From: Anaerolineae bacterium
GTDB lineage: Bacteria > Chloroflexota > Anaerolineae > 4572-78 > NAK82
Length of the DNA: 11,458 nucleotides
Assembly (NCBI GenBank): GCA_030598425.1
Contig: JAUVPY010000036.1
Span: 1 to 11,458 of the forward strand
Direction of reading: 5' to 3'
This document shows, one piece after another, positions 1 through 7,411 of the stretch (its first letter is position 1; each line of letters opens with the position of its first letter). Below the pieces are notes generated by a model. It worked only from the letters and a program-made list of their open reading frames with translations, made no database searches and was not told the DNA's origin. The translations under genes were made by a program, and so were the position numbers.

Positions 1-603
1 CCGGTAAAACACGTTGACGCACGACACAAAGAGTGCAATTCCCAGCACTAGCTCCAGGTGAATCAGCATCACGGGCGGTAACAGCAGAATTGTGAGGGTG
101 GGCATAACGCCTAAAATCATCAGAATAATCACCAGGACAGGAATTGCCAGCACAAAATGCACAAAGTTTGCCAGCACCACCGAAGCGGGGATCACCTCAC
201 GTGGGAAAAAGACCTTGTTGACGAGTTGGTTGTTCTCGATCACCGAATTGACCGCGCGTGACAGCGAGGTGCTGGTGAAATTCCAGGCGATCAGTCCCAC
301 GATCAGGAAGGCCGGGAAGTTCTCCACCGGCGTGGCGCGCTCGAACACCAGTGTAAAAACCACGCTGAGCACGATCATCAGGAAGAGCGGGTTCAGCAAT
401 GACCAGGCAAATCCAAAGATGGAGTTCCTATAGCGTACTTTTAGATCGCGGATCACCAGATTGCGTATGAGCTCACGATAAAAACGCAAGTCCACCAGCC
501 GCCCGGCGGTCTCCGTGGCAAAGCGAAGCGGGTGCCTGCGATTTTGCTCGTCTGCCGTGGCCCATACGGTCACGACGTCTCCGGTACGTTCGGTAACAAT
601 CAT
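1..603 (-). CDS. ABC-2 type polysaccharide export permease (Wzm/TagG-like), C-terminus cut off by window edge
   Basis: Membrane subunit of an ABC transporter that exports lipid-linked polysaccharide (O-antigen, teichoic acid or similar) across the cytoplasmic membrane; it needs an ATPase partner (Wzt/TagH type) that is not in the window. I read 201 residues on the minus strand from an ATG at 603 to the edge; the family is usually about 260-290 aa, so roughly a quarter is missing. The family signature is clear: an amphipathic entry helix with RELIRNLVIRDLKVRYRNS (43-61), then FGFAWSLLNPLF (63-74) leading into the first membrane segments, the cytoplasmic loop VNKVFFPREVIP (128-139), and two further hydrophobic stretches (about 142-166 and 170-197). 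An in-frame TGA four codons upstream makes ATG 603 the longest possible start. It begins 15 nt after the kinase stop, so it is probably the third gene of the patatin-kinase operon. Substrate unknown. Confidence 0.93.
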   Translation of the reverse strand, partial: MIVTERTGDVVTVWATADEQNRRHPLRFATETAGRLVDLRFYRELIRNLVIRDLKVRYRNSIFGFAWSLLNPLFLMIVLSVVFTLVFERATPVENFPAFLIVGLIAWNFTSTSLSRAVNSVIENNQLVNKVFFPREVIPASVVLANFVHFVLAIPVLVIILMILGVMPTLTILLLPPVMLIHLELVLGIALFVSCVNVFYR

Positions 604-618
604 TTTAAGATATCACTC

Positions 619-1875
619 TCAGAGTAGATTAGGAGCCAAGGGCAATCGCATAGTGATCGTCGTCCCTTGTCCTGTTTGGGACGAGACAGTTAGACTGCCC
701 CCCACTATCTCGGCGCGTTCCTGCATATTGAGCATGCCCAAACTCCCGCGCTCGTCGTAGCCATCGCTCACGTCTTTTGTGTTGAAGCCCACACCATCAT
801 CACGGATGACGACAACCAGCTCGCCATCCTCGGGTGCCACATCGATATCGATGCGGCTGGCGCGGGCGTGCTTCTTGGCATTAGTGATAGCCTCTTGCAC
901 GATGGAGAAGACAGCTACCTCGGCGTTGTGTGAGAGACGACCAAACTCCCCCTCCGCGTTGAGCACTACGTTCATACCCTCGGCGTCGCGCAGTCGCCGG
1001 GCATAAGATTCCAGCGCAGGGACCAACCCCTGAGTCTCCAGGATCACGGGCCGCAGGTCAAAGAGCAGGGTCCGTATCTGGCGCAGGGCCTTCTCAGCCA
1101 CCGGCAACATCTCGTCAAGTTCCGCCACTGCGTGCTCGATTGATTCATGAGCGATGGCCTGCTGCACGAAGTTCGCGCTCATTATGATGGCCGCCAGCAT
1201 TTGAGCTGGCCCATCGTGGAGCTCACGGGCAAGCCCGCGGCGCACGTCCTCTTCGACGGCTATGAGACGGTCGTGCTCCTCACGCAGACTTTGGTAGAGC
1301 CGAGCGTTCTCGATGGCGATTGCCGACTGAGCCGCAAAGGTGGTGAGGATCTCCTGGTCTTCAGGGGTGAAATACTTGCCGGGTTTCTTATTGAGCACTT
1401 GCAACACGCCGATGACCTGTCCCTTGGCGATCAAGGGCACGCACAGAATCGAGGTGGTGGAAAAGTCATAGTCCTGGGCGATGTCTCGATAGTGACGGTC
1501 GTCGCGATTTACGTCGTCAACGATCAAAGGCTCCCGATTAGTGGCCACCCAGCCAGCGATGCCTTTGTCGGCCGGCATGCGCGCTCCCTCAAGCGCCACA
1601 CCACCGCCTCCCTCGATGACCTCGAAGACGAGCTCGTCCGTCCGCTGGTCGAGCAGCAGAAGTGAGCCGGCCGAGGCGCCCATCACCTGAACCGCCGATG
1701 CCAGAATCATCTGAAGCAACGGTTCCAGGTTCAACTCAGAACTGAGCGTACGGGTCAGGTTTTGCAGTACCTGCAGAATGGAGAGCTGCTCAAGCGCGGC
1801 GGCGCTCTCTCGGCGCTGTTGCGCTACTTCTTCCTTAAGAGCCTCCAATTCCGATGACAGAGATTTCTCATTCAA
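619..1875 (-). CDS. Soluble GAF-domain sensor histidine kinase (NarL/DesK-type HisKA_3)
   Basis: Two-component sensor kinase expected to autophosphorylate on histidine and pass phosphate to a LuxR/NarL-type response regulator, none of which is in this window. 418 aa with no membrane segment. Order: short N-terminal coiled coil (about 1-35), GAF domain (about 45-190, with KGIAGWVA at 104-111 and VPLIAKGQVIGVLQVLN at 146-162), linker helix, HisKA_3 dimerisation domain with phospho-acceptor His220 in ARELHDGPAQ, and HATPase_c with an N box at QEAITNAKKHA (327-337), DDGVGF (359-364) and RGSLGML (376-382). The start is a TTG at 1875-1873, inside the end of the upstream patatin gene (its TGA is at 1870-1868), with a Shine-Dalgarno-like GAGGGGA 8 nt before it, so translation is probably coupled. 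The nearest ATG (1871) is out of frame. Ligand of the GAF domain unknown. Confidence 0.94.
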   Translation of the reverse strand: MNEKSLSSELEALKEEVAQQRRESAAALEQLSILQVLQNLTRTLSSELNLEPLLQMILASAVQVMGASAGSLLLLDQRTDELVFEVIEGGGGVALEGARMPADKGIAGWVATNREPLIVDDVNRDDRHYRDIAQDYDFSTTSILCVPLIAKGQVIGVLQVLNKKPGKYFTPEDQEILTTFAAQSAIAIENARLYQSLREEHDRLIAVEEDVRRGLARELHDGPAQMLAAIIMSANFVQQAIAHESIEHAVAELDEMLPVAEKALRQIRTLLFDLRPVILETQGLVPALESYARRLRDAEGMNVVLNAEGEFGRLSHNAEVAVFSIVQEAITNAKKHARASRIDIDVAPEDGELVVVIRDDGVGFNTKDVSDGYDERGSLGMLNMQERAEIVGGSLTVSSQTGQGTTITMRLPLAPNLL

Positions 1876-3574
1876 AGATCAAATCCCCTCGATACTGTCC
1901 GGCGAACACCTTTTGCTTGATCTCACCCAGGGCCCCCTCGGCCGCTTCCTCACCCAAGCGTATAAAATCGGCCGCTTGCTGGAAGTCCATAGCCGTGTAA
2001 ACCTCAACCCGTGGGTGGATGAGCACGTCAACGGGGCTGAGGCGCGTTTTGATGATTTCGCGCTCCATAATACTCTGGTAGTTGCTGATCACACCCCACA
2101 AATTGTTCAGGCCCTTCCAACGCCGGCTGGTCTGCGCCCCTTCTCTCTCGTCTTCCATTGACGGAATAGTACGCGAGGCGATGATGAGGTCGGCACCCTT
2201 CTTGGCCAGCACGCTGACCGGTAAGGGATTCACCGCACCGCCATCAACCAAGTAGTGCCCGTCATATTGGTGCGGCGAGACGATGCCAATGATTGAGGTA
2301 CTGGCACGAACGGCATCGGCGACCGAGCCCGTCTCAAAAACGATCTCCTCGCCCGTCAGCAGATCGGCAGCCACGACGTAAAAGGGGATTTTTAACTCTT
2401 CAAACGTAATGCCTCCGAACATTTGCTCCAAATAGTTCCGAAAGCGGCGTCCACCGATCAGGCCGCTGCGGGGCGGCAGGTTAAGATCCAAGAGCCCAGT
2501 CCGAAAATTCAATCTATGCTGCAAATCGCAAGCAAGGGCCACAATCTCGTCGATGGAGCGTCCGGCTGCGTAGAGGCCGCCCACGAGAGAGCCGATGCTG
2601 GTCCCGGCCAGTACATCAATGGGGATCCCTTCCCGTTCCAACACCCTCAACACGCCGACGTGAGCGATGCCACGCGCTCCGCCGCTGGAAAGCGCCAGGC
2701 CGACGACACACTCCGCCAGACGGCGAGCCGTGCGGTCGATCGCCTGCCGTGTGCTGGCCGTACGCCAAATGGGACCTGAGGACAAGTCAACCATCCAGGG
2801 AGGTTGCTCGATGTCGATGAGGACGGTTACCTCGGCCAGTTGCAGTCCCTTCTCGCCGATGTCACGCTGCTCCGGCGAGATGGCCAGCAGCACCCGATCG
2901 TAGGCCTCCACCAGGATGCCCAGACTCTCCGCCAATTCCTGCTCTGACAAACCGGGCACAGTGTCCAAAATGACCACTTCGTCGGGTAAGCTCTCGCCGA
3001 CTTGCCCCACCAGGTTGGCCTCGGTCAGATCGAATACAACCACCCGCTCGTGGGTGATATGGGTCAAGCTGGCCGCCAATCGCCACGGCTCGGGGCCAAC
3101 CACGGCGATCAAGTTGTGAATCTCCTCGCGGGTGGGCTGTTGGAGCGTCGTCGTCAACCGGCGTGAGAGTTCACGACTGAGCTGAATGGCGATGGTCGGA
3201 TATTTTTTGAGCAATTCGTCGAGGTCAGCCTTGCGCAACACCCAGAAATCGGCGTCAATAACCACCGTCACGCTGGCAGACCGGCGTTGATTGAGGAGAA
3301 GCGCTATCTCACCAAAGAAGTTGCCCGGTCCCAGATAGCTGATGATTCTCTCGTCGAGGCCCGACCCGGTGGAAATCTTGACCTGGCCCGATTCAATCAG
3401 GTAGAGGGAATCACCAAGACTCCCTTCGACGAAGACGACCTCACCATGTTTGTACTGTGCGTAGTGCAGCCTGGCTGCAATGGCAGACACTGCGTCCGGC
3501 GGCAATCCCCTGATGAAAGGGATACGCTGTAGACTATCTATGATCTCCTCAGGCTGGCGAGAGATGCGCTTCAT
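1868..3574 (-). CDS. NTE-type patatin-like phospholipase with N-terminal cyclic-nucleotide-binding domain
   Basis: Predicted serine hydrolase acting on phospholipids or lysophospholipids, possibly gated by a cyclic nucleotide. 568 aa in three parts. Residues about 16-140 are a cNMP-binding fold with GDSLYLIESGQVKI (54-67) and a phosphate-binding cassette FGEIALLLNQRRSASV (87-102). Residues about 150-290 are a Rossmann-like middle region (YDRVLLAISPEQ, 225-236) resembling the segment between the cyclic-nucleotide and patatin domains of neuropathy target esterase. The patatin domain (about 291-560) has the oxyanion loop SSGGARG (296-302), nucleophile elbow GTSIGS with Ser326, and DGG with Asp444, so the catalytic dyad is intact. 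No signal peptide is seen. Eukaryotic NTE has more cNMP domains; this has one. The ATG at 3574 has AGAGGG only about 2-3 nt upstream, a tight spacing, but no better start is nearby. It is the first gene of the operon with the kinase and the export permease. Confidence 0.94.
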   Translation of the reverse strand: MKRISRQPEEIIDSLQRIPFIRGLPPDAVSAIAARLHYAQYKHGEVVFVEGSLGDSLYLIESGQVKISTGSGLDERIISYLGPGNFFGEIALLLNQRRSASVTVVIDADFWVLRKADLDELLKKYPTIAIQLSRELSRRLTTTLQQPTREEIHNLIAVVGPEPWRLAASLTHITHERVVVFDLTEANLVGQVGESLPDEVVILDTVPGLSEQELAESLGILVEAYDRVLLAISPEQRDIGEKGLQLAEVTVLIDIEQPPWMVDLSSGPIWRTASTRQAIDRTARRLAECVVGLALSSGGARGIAHVGVLRVLEREGIPIDVLAGTSIGSLVGGLYAAGRSIDEIVALACDLQHRLNFRTGLLDLNLPPRSGLIGGRRFRNYLEQMFGGITFEELKIPFYVVAADLLTGEEIVFETGSVADAVRASTSIIGIVSPHQYDGHYLVDGGAVNPLPVSVLAKKGADLIIASRTIPSMEDEREGAQTSRRWKGLNNLWGVISNYQSIMEREIIKTRLSPVDVLIHPRVEVYTAMDFQQAADFIRLGEEAAEGALGEIKQKVFAGQYRGDLIFE

Positions 3575-3672
3575 ATCCCTCTTTTTTCAACGAACGTGAA
3601 TATCGGTTTGCTGTGTAGGTTTTGACAGATAAATACCCCCACAGCGACGCTCCTATGCCATCGCGCAGGGGG

Positions 3673-3702
3673 ATTATACCACACATTGAAGAAGGCGCGC
3701 AA
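3673..3702 (-). promoter_or_regulatory. Predicted extended -10 promoter for the patatin-kinase-permease operon
   Basis: On the minus strand a perfect TATAAT (3678-3673) is preceded by TGG, giving an extended -10 (TGn), with a weak -35 candidate TTGCGC (3702-3697) at 18 nt. Transcription would start near 3666, leaving a leader of about 90 nt before the patatin ATG at 3574. The local core GGTATAATCC recurs at two other predicted promoters in the window. Not experimentally supported. Confidence 0.6.
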
Positions 3703-3717
3703 TGAGATCAGGGCCGG

Positions 3718-3766
3718 CAAAAGGCGCAACTCATCTTGGTCCCACTAGGACCAAGATGAGTTGCGC
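3718..3766 (-). terminator. 19-bp perfect hairpin with T tract after the glycosyltransferase gene
   Basis: Arms GCGCAACTCATCTTGGTCC (3724-3742) and its exact reverse complement (3748-3766) flank a 5-nt loop. Read on the minus strand, the stem ends GTTGCGC and is followed by CTTTTG. It begins 18 nt after the glycosyltransferase stop codon and lies before the patatin promoter, which fits an intrinsic terminator separating two minus-strand transcription units. The T run is short (4), so efficiency is uncertain. It shares its outer arms with the hairpin at 8884-8922, so it may also belong to a dispersed palindromic repeat family. Confidence 0.7.
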
Positions 3767-3784
3767 TCGGTAACGATATTGCTC

Positions 3785-5173
3785 CTATTCCTGGCTGAAA
3801 TAGGCCAGGGCAAACACGGCCAACAGGTAGCCCAGATAATTCTCGTTGAGAAAGCGCGAGACGTAAAAGAAGGCGAGTAGCAGCAGCACGTAGTGATACA
3901 ACACTGCCCCTAGTGTATTATGTCGAGTCTGTCGCCAGAGCAGCGCAATCAGTATGGGCGTGACGATCAGTATCTCAGGTATCCAAAAAGGCCAATAGGC
4001 CAGCCGATCCGGGACCAGATTGAAGGCAAGGACGAAGTTGCTCAAGCCCCAGCCCCGTATCTGGTACGGCGCGTCGGCAGTGCCAGCGCTCCAGCGCCAG
4101 ACGTCGTCGAGCATAGCAGCCGGGTCCCACACAAACCAGGGACCCACCACCAGAACAAACACCACGGCCAGCGGCCAGGCGCGGCGCACCAGGGTACCCA
4201 ACCATCGATTGCCTTCGTGCATCCGGCGAACCCTACCCTCATCCACCCCCCATTCGTCGCGCAGCAGGTAGACGGCCCAGAAGGGCACCAAGAACCAGGC
4301 GGTTGGCTTGCTGGCACAGGCCAGGCCCAACGCGGCGGCTGAAAGCGCGCCAACCCACCCCTTGCCACGAGTCTCCCCCAACCGGAGCAGCCAGATGGCC
4401 AGCACGATCCAGAACAACACGAAGGAATCGTTCTGCCCAAAGATAACATCGCTGGCCAAGATAGGGTTGAGTCCGATCACCATCACCACGCCCAGCTTGT
4501 CAACCGGACGACGGGCCAGGCTTTGGGCCAGTGCCAACGTCACGGCAAAGAGAAACAGATATACGAAGCGCTGGTCGAACCAACCCAGCGCCGCCTGGCT
4601 CGACAGATAGAATGGGGCGGAGAAGAGAAAGGTCCAGGGCAGGTAAGGATAGTGATACAGGGCAGTGCGATACTCAGTGCCCCACAGGGCCATGGGTGTG
4701 TCCAGGTAGTCGGCCACGTAGGGATTGACACCAGACAGCAGGTGCTCAATGGTGACTTCCGTCTGGATGACACCGCCGTCGTGGGTATAGGCCGCCGGGC
4801 CGCTGATGTGCCGCAGGCCGATAAACAGGGCCGTCTGTCCAATAACTAGGAGCAGGATGATGGCACACACCAGCCCCATCTTGATCCCAAATACGGCCCT
4901 GTCGCTCAACCGCCCCCCGAAGGCGTCTACCAGCAGGTAGACCAGGAAGAGCCCAAAGGCCAGGCTGATGAGCAGCAAGCTCACCGGGTCGGTGGTCTGC
5001 CGGTCGGCCAGCAGCGCCAGGCTCGACGTTGGCCACCAGCCTCCCACCAGGCGGGCCACGTCGGCCTGGAGCATCTCGGTGGGGATGGCGGCCCACAGGG
5101 CCAGCGTATCGATGCGCGCCCGCGCCACGAGCAGCACAAACAGGAGCAGGCTATCGGTGGATGGTCTGCGCAC
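3785..5173 (-). CDS. Multi-pass membrane glycosyltransferase, GT-C fold (GT87/DUF2029-like)
   Basis: Likely integral-membrane transferase using a polyprenyl-phosphate sugar donor to add sugars to a lipid or surface glycan; donor and acceptor are not known. I start it at GTG 5173 (462 aa), with AGGGAG 7 nt upstream; TTG at 5176 is an alternative. A longer frame opens at ATG 5257, but its extra 28 residues are translated tandem repeats (FADLLICSFADLHIC), and that ATG lies upstream of the predicted transcription start. Numbering from GTG: hydrophobic helices throughout, a first large loop with THDGG (130-134) and SGVNPYVADYLDTP (147-160), GQND (246-249), ASKPTA (287-292) and a C-terminal SRFLNENYLGY (439-449). 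Acidic residues in the first loop are typical GT-C catalytic candidates. It diverges from pyrG and ends in a strong hairpin, so it looks monocistronic. Family assignment comes from fold-level resemblance only. Confidence 0.8.
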   Translation of the reverse strand: MRRPSTDSLLLFVLLVARARIDTLALWAAIPTEMLQADVARLVGGWWPTSSLALLADRQTTDPVSLLLISLAFGLFLVYLLVDAFGGRLSDRAVFGIKMGLVCAIILLLVIGQTALFIGLRHISGPAAYTHDGGVIQTEVTIEHLLSGVNPYVADYLDTPMALWGTEYRTALYHYPYLPWTFLFSAPFYLSSQAALGWFDQRFVYLFLFAVTLALAQSLARRPVDKLGVVMVIGLNPILASDVIFGQNDSFVLFWIVLAIWLLRLGETRGKGWVGALSAAALGLACASKPTAWFLVPFWAVYLLRDEWGVDEGRVRRMHEGNRWLGTLVRRAWPLAVVFVLVVGPWFVWDPAAMLDDVWRWSAGTADAPYQIRGWGLSNFVLAFNLVPDRLAYWPFWIPEILIVTPILIALLWRQTRHNTLGAVLYHYVLLLLAFFYVSRFLNENYLGYLLAVFALAYFSQE

Positions 5174-5199
5174 CAAATCTCTCCCTTCGCGGCAAATGT

Positions 5200-5238
5200 G
5201 CAAATCAGCGAAACTGCAAATCAGCAAATCAGCGAACC
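5200..5238. repeat. Short tandem repeat GCAAATCAGCGAAAC in the glycosyltransferase leader
   Basis: Two nearly full copies of the unit GCAAATCAGCGAAAC (5200-5214 and 5224-5238, the second ending ACC) enclose a half copy GCAAATCA (5216-5223); a degenerate GCAAATG lies just outside at 5192. On the minus strand the repeat sits between the predicted transcription start (about 5253) and the ribosome-binding site (5186-5181), so it is most likely untranslated leader rather than coding. Confidence 0.75.
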
Positions 5239-5259
5239 GGTGAAGTTGATCTGTCACGG

Positions 5260-5288
5260 ATTATACCTTAAATGTGGGCTGGGCGGAA
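5260..5288 (-). promoter_or_regulatory. Predicted promoter of the glycosyltransferase gene
   Basis: Minus-strand TATAAT at 5265-5260 in the context GGTATAATCC, with a poor -35 (TTCCGC, 5288-5283) 17 nt upstream. The expected start is near 5253, just after the out-of-place ATG at 5257 and about 80 nt before the chosen GTG start. Support is the perfect -10 and the context shared with two other promoters in this window. Confidence 0.5.
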
Positions 5289-5302
5289 AAGCAGGATTGC
5301 CG

Positions 5303-5331
5303 TTGACATCCAGGCGCACCTGTGTTATCAT
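5303..5331 (+). promoter_or_regulatory. Strong sigma-70-type promoter of pyrG
   Basis: Perfect -35 TTGACA (5303-5308), 17-nt spacer, and -10 TATCAT (5326-5331; five of six consensus bases) preceded by TGT, an extended -10 element. Transcription is expected to start near A5338/G5339, giving a leader of about 150 nt. It lies back to back with the glycosyltransferase promoter, with the two -35 regions about 15 nt apart. Confidence 0.8.
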
Positions 5332-5344
5332 CAGGCCAGCAGGA

Positions 5345-5448
5345 GGGGGAATTATCTGTGCTGTGGTATTTAACAATCGCCCCCTACAGGGGAAAACAAC
5401 GAAGAAGAAAAAGTGGGGAGAGTAGCCGGCGACGGAGGCTCTCCCCAC
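5345..5448 (+). promoter_or_regulatory. Structured 5' leader of pyrG (possible regulatory RNA structure)
   Basis: Downstream of the predicted start, three elements can pair. GGGGG (5345-5349) can pair with CCCCC (5380-5384). The C run can instead close a small hairpin with GGGG (5389-5392) over a TACA loop. A 10-bp perfect stem GTGGGGAGAG (5413-5422) / CTCTCCCCAC (5439-5448) encloses CCG-GCGA-CGG (5426-5435), a GNRA-type tetraloop. The last stem ends about 25 nt before the Shine-Dalgarno sequence GCGAGG (5475-5480) and is not followed by a T run, so it does not look like an intrinsic terminator. A role in controlling pyrG is inference. Confidence 0.4.
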
Positions 5449-5486
5449 CTCACTTTCCGAAGGAAAAGGCTAAGGCGAGGTAGTGT

Positions 5487-7148
5487 ATGACCAAATATAT
5501 CTTTTGCACGGGTGGAGTCGTCTCGTCGTTAGGCAAGGGTGTGACGGCGGCTTCGTTGGGTCGGATATTGAAGAGCAGGGGGCTATCGGTCTCGGTCCAG
5601 AAACTGGATCCTTATCTTAACGTAGACCCGGGCACCATGTCGCCCTACGAGCACGGCGAGGTCTTCGTGCTGGACGACGGCGCTGAAACTGACCTGGACC
5701 TGGGTGCGTACGAGCGCTTCATCGACGAGAGTTTGACCCAGGCCAGCAACGTGACGGCGGGTCAGGTGTATCAAGGAGTAATCGCCCGCGAGCGACGTGG
5801 CGATTACCTGGGCAAGACGATCCAGGTCATCCCCCACGTGACGAACGTGATCAAAGCCTTGATCACCCAGGTGGCGCGCGAGAGCGGGGCCGAGGTGGTC
5901 ATCGTCGAGGTGGGGGGCACCGTGGGCGACATCGAGGGGCTGCCATTTTTGGAGGCGCTGCGCCAGATGCGCAAAGACGCCGGACGCGACAACACCCTTT
6001 ACATCCACGTGACCTTGCTGCCCCACATCGGCGCTACCGGTGAGCTTAAGACCAAACCCACCCAGCACAGCGTGCGCGAACTGCGCAGCATCGGCATCCA
6101 ACCCGACGTGATCGTCTGCCGGGCCGACTACCCGGTGGCCGACAGCTTGCGCGACAAGATCGCCCTATTTTGTGACGTCGAGGCACAGGCGGTCATCCCT
6201 TTGGAGACGGTCCAGACGATTTACGAAGTGCCGTTGATATTGGAGGAGTCTGGGCTAGGCGAGTTTGTGGTCGAGCGGCTGAACCTGACGTCCCAGCCGC
6301 CTGAGCTCTCTGAATGGCGAAGCCTGGTGGCCCAAATGAGAAGCGTCAAGCCTTCCCTGCGGGTGGCCATTGTGGGCAAGTACATCGAACTGCACGACGC
6401 CTACACGAGCGTGCGGGAGGCTTTGTACCACGCGGCCGTTCAACACGGTTTCGACGTAGACATCGAATGGGTCAGCTCCGAGCAACTGGAGCGTGGCCGC
6501 GCCCTGGATCAGTTAGGGCAGGTGGATGGCATCGTCGTGCCAGGCGGCTTCGGCTATCGGGGTATTGAGGGGAAGGTGGTGGCTGCTCGTTATGCGCGCG
6601 AGAACCAAGTCCCCTACCTGGGTCTGTGCCTGGGCATGCAGGTGATGGTCATTGAGCTAGCACGACACGCATTTAACAGCGACGAACCAAACTCCACTGA
6701 ATTTGACAGGAGCACCAAGTACCCCGTCATTGACCTGATGCCCGATCAACGAGATATCGCCGACATGGGCGGCACCATGCGATTGGGCATCTACCCGTGT
6801 CGCCTGGTGGAAGGCACCAATGCCTATGCTGCCTACGACGAGGAGTTGGCCTTTGAACGGCACCGGCATCGTTTTGAGTTCAACAACCTCTACCGCAAAG
6901 ACCTGGAGGAGGCTGGCATAGTTTTCTCGGGCCAGTCGCCCAATGGACGGTTGGTGGAGATTGCCGAGTTGCGCGATCATCCCTTTATGCTGGGGAGCCA
7001 GTTTCATCCTGAGTTCCGGTCGCGCCCCAACCGGCCTCACCCGCTTTTCGGTGCCTTCATTCGAGCCGTCCGGGAGCATGCCGAGTCGGACTCGAAGCCC
7101 AGAACCGAGGAACGCGACGCCCAAGTACTCGAAGAGCAGCGCGTTTGA
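5487..7148 (+). CDS. pyrG: CTP synthase (glutamine-hydrolysing)
   Basis: Converts UTP, ATP and glutamine (or ammonia) to CTP, the last step of de novo pyrimidine nucleotide synthesis, in the cytoplasm as a tetramer. 553 aa, normal for the family, with all landmarks present. The N-terminal amidoligase domain (about 1-267) has the P-loop [10 protein letters not shown] (9-18), [14 protein letters not shown] (38-51), and probable Mg-binding Asp71 and Glu141 ([11 protein letters not shown], 141-151). The C-terminal class I glutamine amidotransferase (about 290-535) has the oxyanion loop PGGFGYRG (352-359), nucleophile Cys381 in YLGLCLGMQ, and His507/Glu509 in QFHPEF. The last 20 or so residues are a charged tail of no obvious function. 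Start ATG 5487 has GCGAGG 6 nt upstream. It is transcribed from its own strong promoter through a structured leader. Uridine kinase, another route into this pool, lies about 2.7 kb downstream. Confidence 0.98.
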   Translation: MTKYIFCTGGVVSSLGKGVTAASLGRILKSRGLSVSVQKLDPYLNVDPGTMSPYEHGEVFVLDDGAETDLDLGAYERFIDESLTQASNVTAGQVYQGVIARERRGDYLGKTIQVIPHVTNVIKALITQVARESGAEVVIVEVGGTVGDIEGLPFLEALRQMRKDAGRDNTLYIHVTLLPHIGATGELKTKPTQHSVRELRSIGIQPDVIVCRADYPVADSLRDKIALFCDVEAQAVIPLETVQTIYEVPLILEESGLGEFVVERLNLTSQPPELSEWRSLVAQMRSVKPSLRVAIVGKYIELHDAYTSVREALYHAAVQHGFDVDIEWVSSEQLERGRALDQLGQVDGIVVPGGFGYRGIEGKVVAARYARENQVPYLGLCLGMQVMVIELARHAFNSDEPNSTEFDRSTKYPVIDLMPDQRDIADMGGTMRLGIYPCRLVEGTNAYAAYDEELAFERHRHRFEFNNLYRKDLEEAGIVFSGQSPNGRLVEIAELRDHPFMLGSQFHPEFRSRPNRPHPLFGAFIRAVREHAESDSKPRTEERDAQVLEEQRV

Positions 7149-7162
7149 ATTTCAGGACAAGG

Positions 7163-7209
7163 CCTCAAGCGTGCGCGAACCTGCGGCTCGCCTTAAACCC
7201 TTGAGGTTT
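7163..7209 (+). terminator. Possible weak terminator after pyrG
   Basis: Arms CCTCAAG (7163-7169) and CTTGAGG (7200-7206) are perfect complements, with an inner GCGA/TCGC helix (7175-7178, 7188-7191) and three Ts after the stem. It begins 14 nt after the pyrG stop. The long loop and short T run make it weak; it overlaps the start of the tRNA promoter region. Confidence 0.4.
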
Positions 7210-7218
7210 GCCAAGAAC

Positions 7219-7247
7219 TTGCCTGGTGGCGTGTAGGCTGGTATAAT
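7219..7247 (+). promoter_or_regulatory. Promoter of tRNA-Thr
   Basis: -35 TTGCCT (7219-7224), 17-nt spacer, perfect -10 TATAAT (7242-7247) in the context CTGGTATAATCCG. The predicted start is near 7254, only about 5 nt before the mature 5' end of the tRNA, as is usual for single tRNA genes. Confidence 0.75.
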
Positions 7248-7258
7248 CCGCCTGGTAT

Positions 7259-7331
7259 GCCACCCTAGCTCAATCGGCAGAGCAGCCGCTTCGTAAGCGG
7301 CCGGTTATCGGTTCAAGTCCGATGGGTGGCT
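7259..7331 (+). tRNA. tRNA-Thr (anticodon CGU)
   Basis: A complete cloverleaf reads from the sequence: acceptor arms GCCACCC (7259-7265) and GGGTGGC (7324-7330) with T7331 as discriminator; a D arm built on AGCTC...GAGC; anticodon stem GCCGC/GCGGC (7285-7289, 7297-7301) with loop TTCGTAA and anticodon CGT at 7292-7294; T stem ATCGG/CCGAT with loop TTCAAGT (7312-7318). CCA is not encoded. Anticodon CGU reads the threonine codon ACG. It has its own promoter and is followed after 7 nt by a terminator-like hairpin. Confidence 0.95.
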
Positions 7332-7338
7332 CTCTGAC

Positions 7339-7379
7339 GAGCCCCGCCAGCTTGAAGACGGATAGGGGCTCTGTTATTT
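7339..7379 (+). terminator. Terminator-like hairpin after tRNA-Thr
   Basis: Perfect 7-bp GC-rich stem GAGCCCC (7339-7345) / GGGGCTC (7365-7371) with a 19-nt loop, followed by a T-rich TGTTATTTG. It lies between the tRNA and resB. No convincing separate promoter is visible before resB, so partial read-through from the tRNA promoter may supply resB. Confidence 0.55.
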
Positions 7380-7411
7380 GCTGTCTATCATTCACGATCA
7401 GGAATGAGCCG

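Noticed and set aside
1147..1665. 172-codon open frame on the plus strand inside the kinase gene
   Set aside because: It is antisense to a well-supported kinase and encodes no recognisable domain; long antisense frames are common in GC-rich genes.
5192..5238. CRISPR-like repeats
   Set aside because: The units are 15 nt, directly adjacent, with no spacers of regular length and no cas genes.
5332..5345. CTP-sensing GGGC start site as in Gram-positive pyrG
   Set aside because: The predicted start region reads CAGGCCAGCAGG; there is no GGGC at the expected +1 position and no intrinsic terminator in the leader.
5583..6101. 172-codon open frame on the minus strand inside pyrG
   Set aside because: Antisense shadow of a highly conserved enzyme; low-complexity protein with no recognisable motif.
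7352..7391. Separate promoter for resB using TATCAT at 7386-7391
   Set aside because: There is no -35 at acceptable spacing, and transcription would start within the ribosome-binding region.
7322..7411. Start of resB at ATG 7322
   Set aside because: This ATG lies inside the tRNA T arm and acceptor stem, and the frame then reads through the tRNA hairpin. GTG 7412 has a ribosome-binding site and places TM1 correctly.
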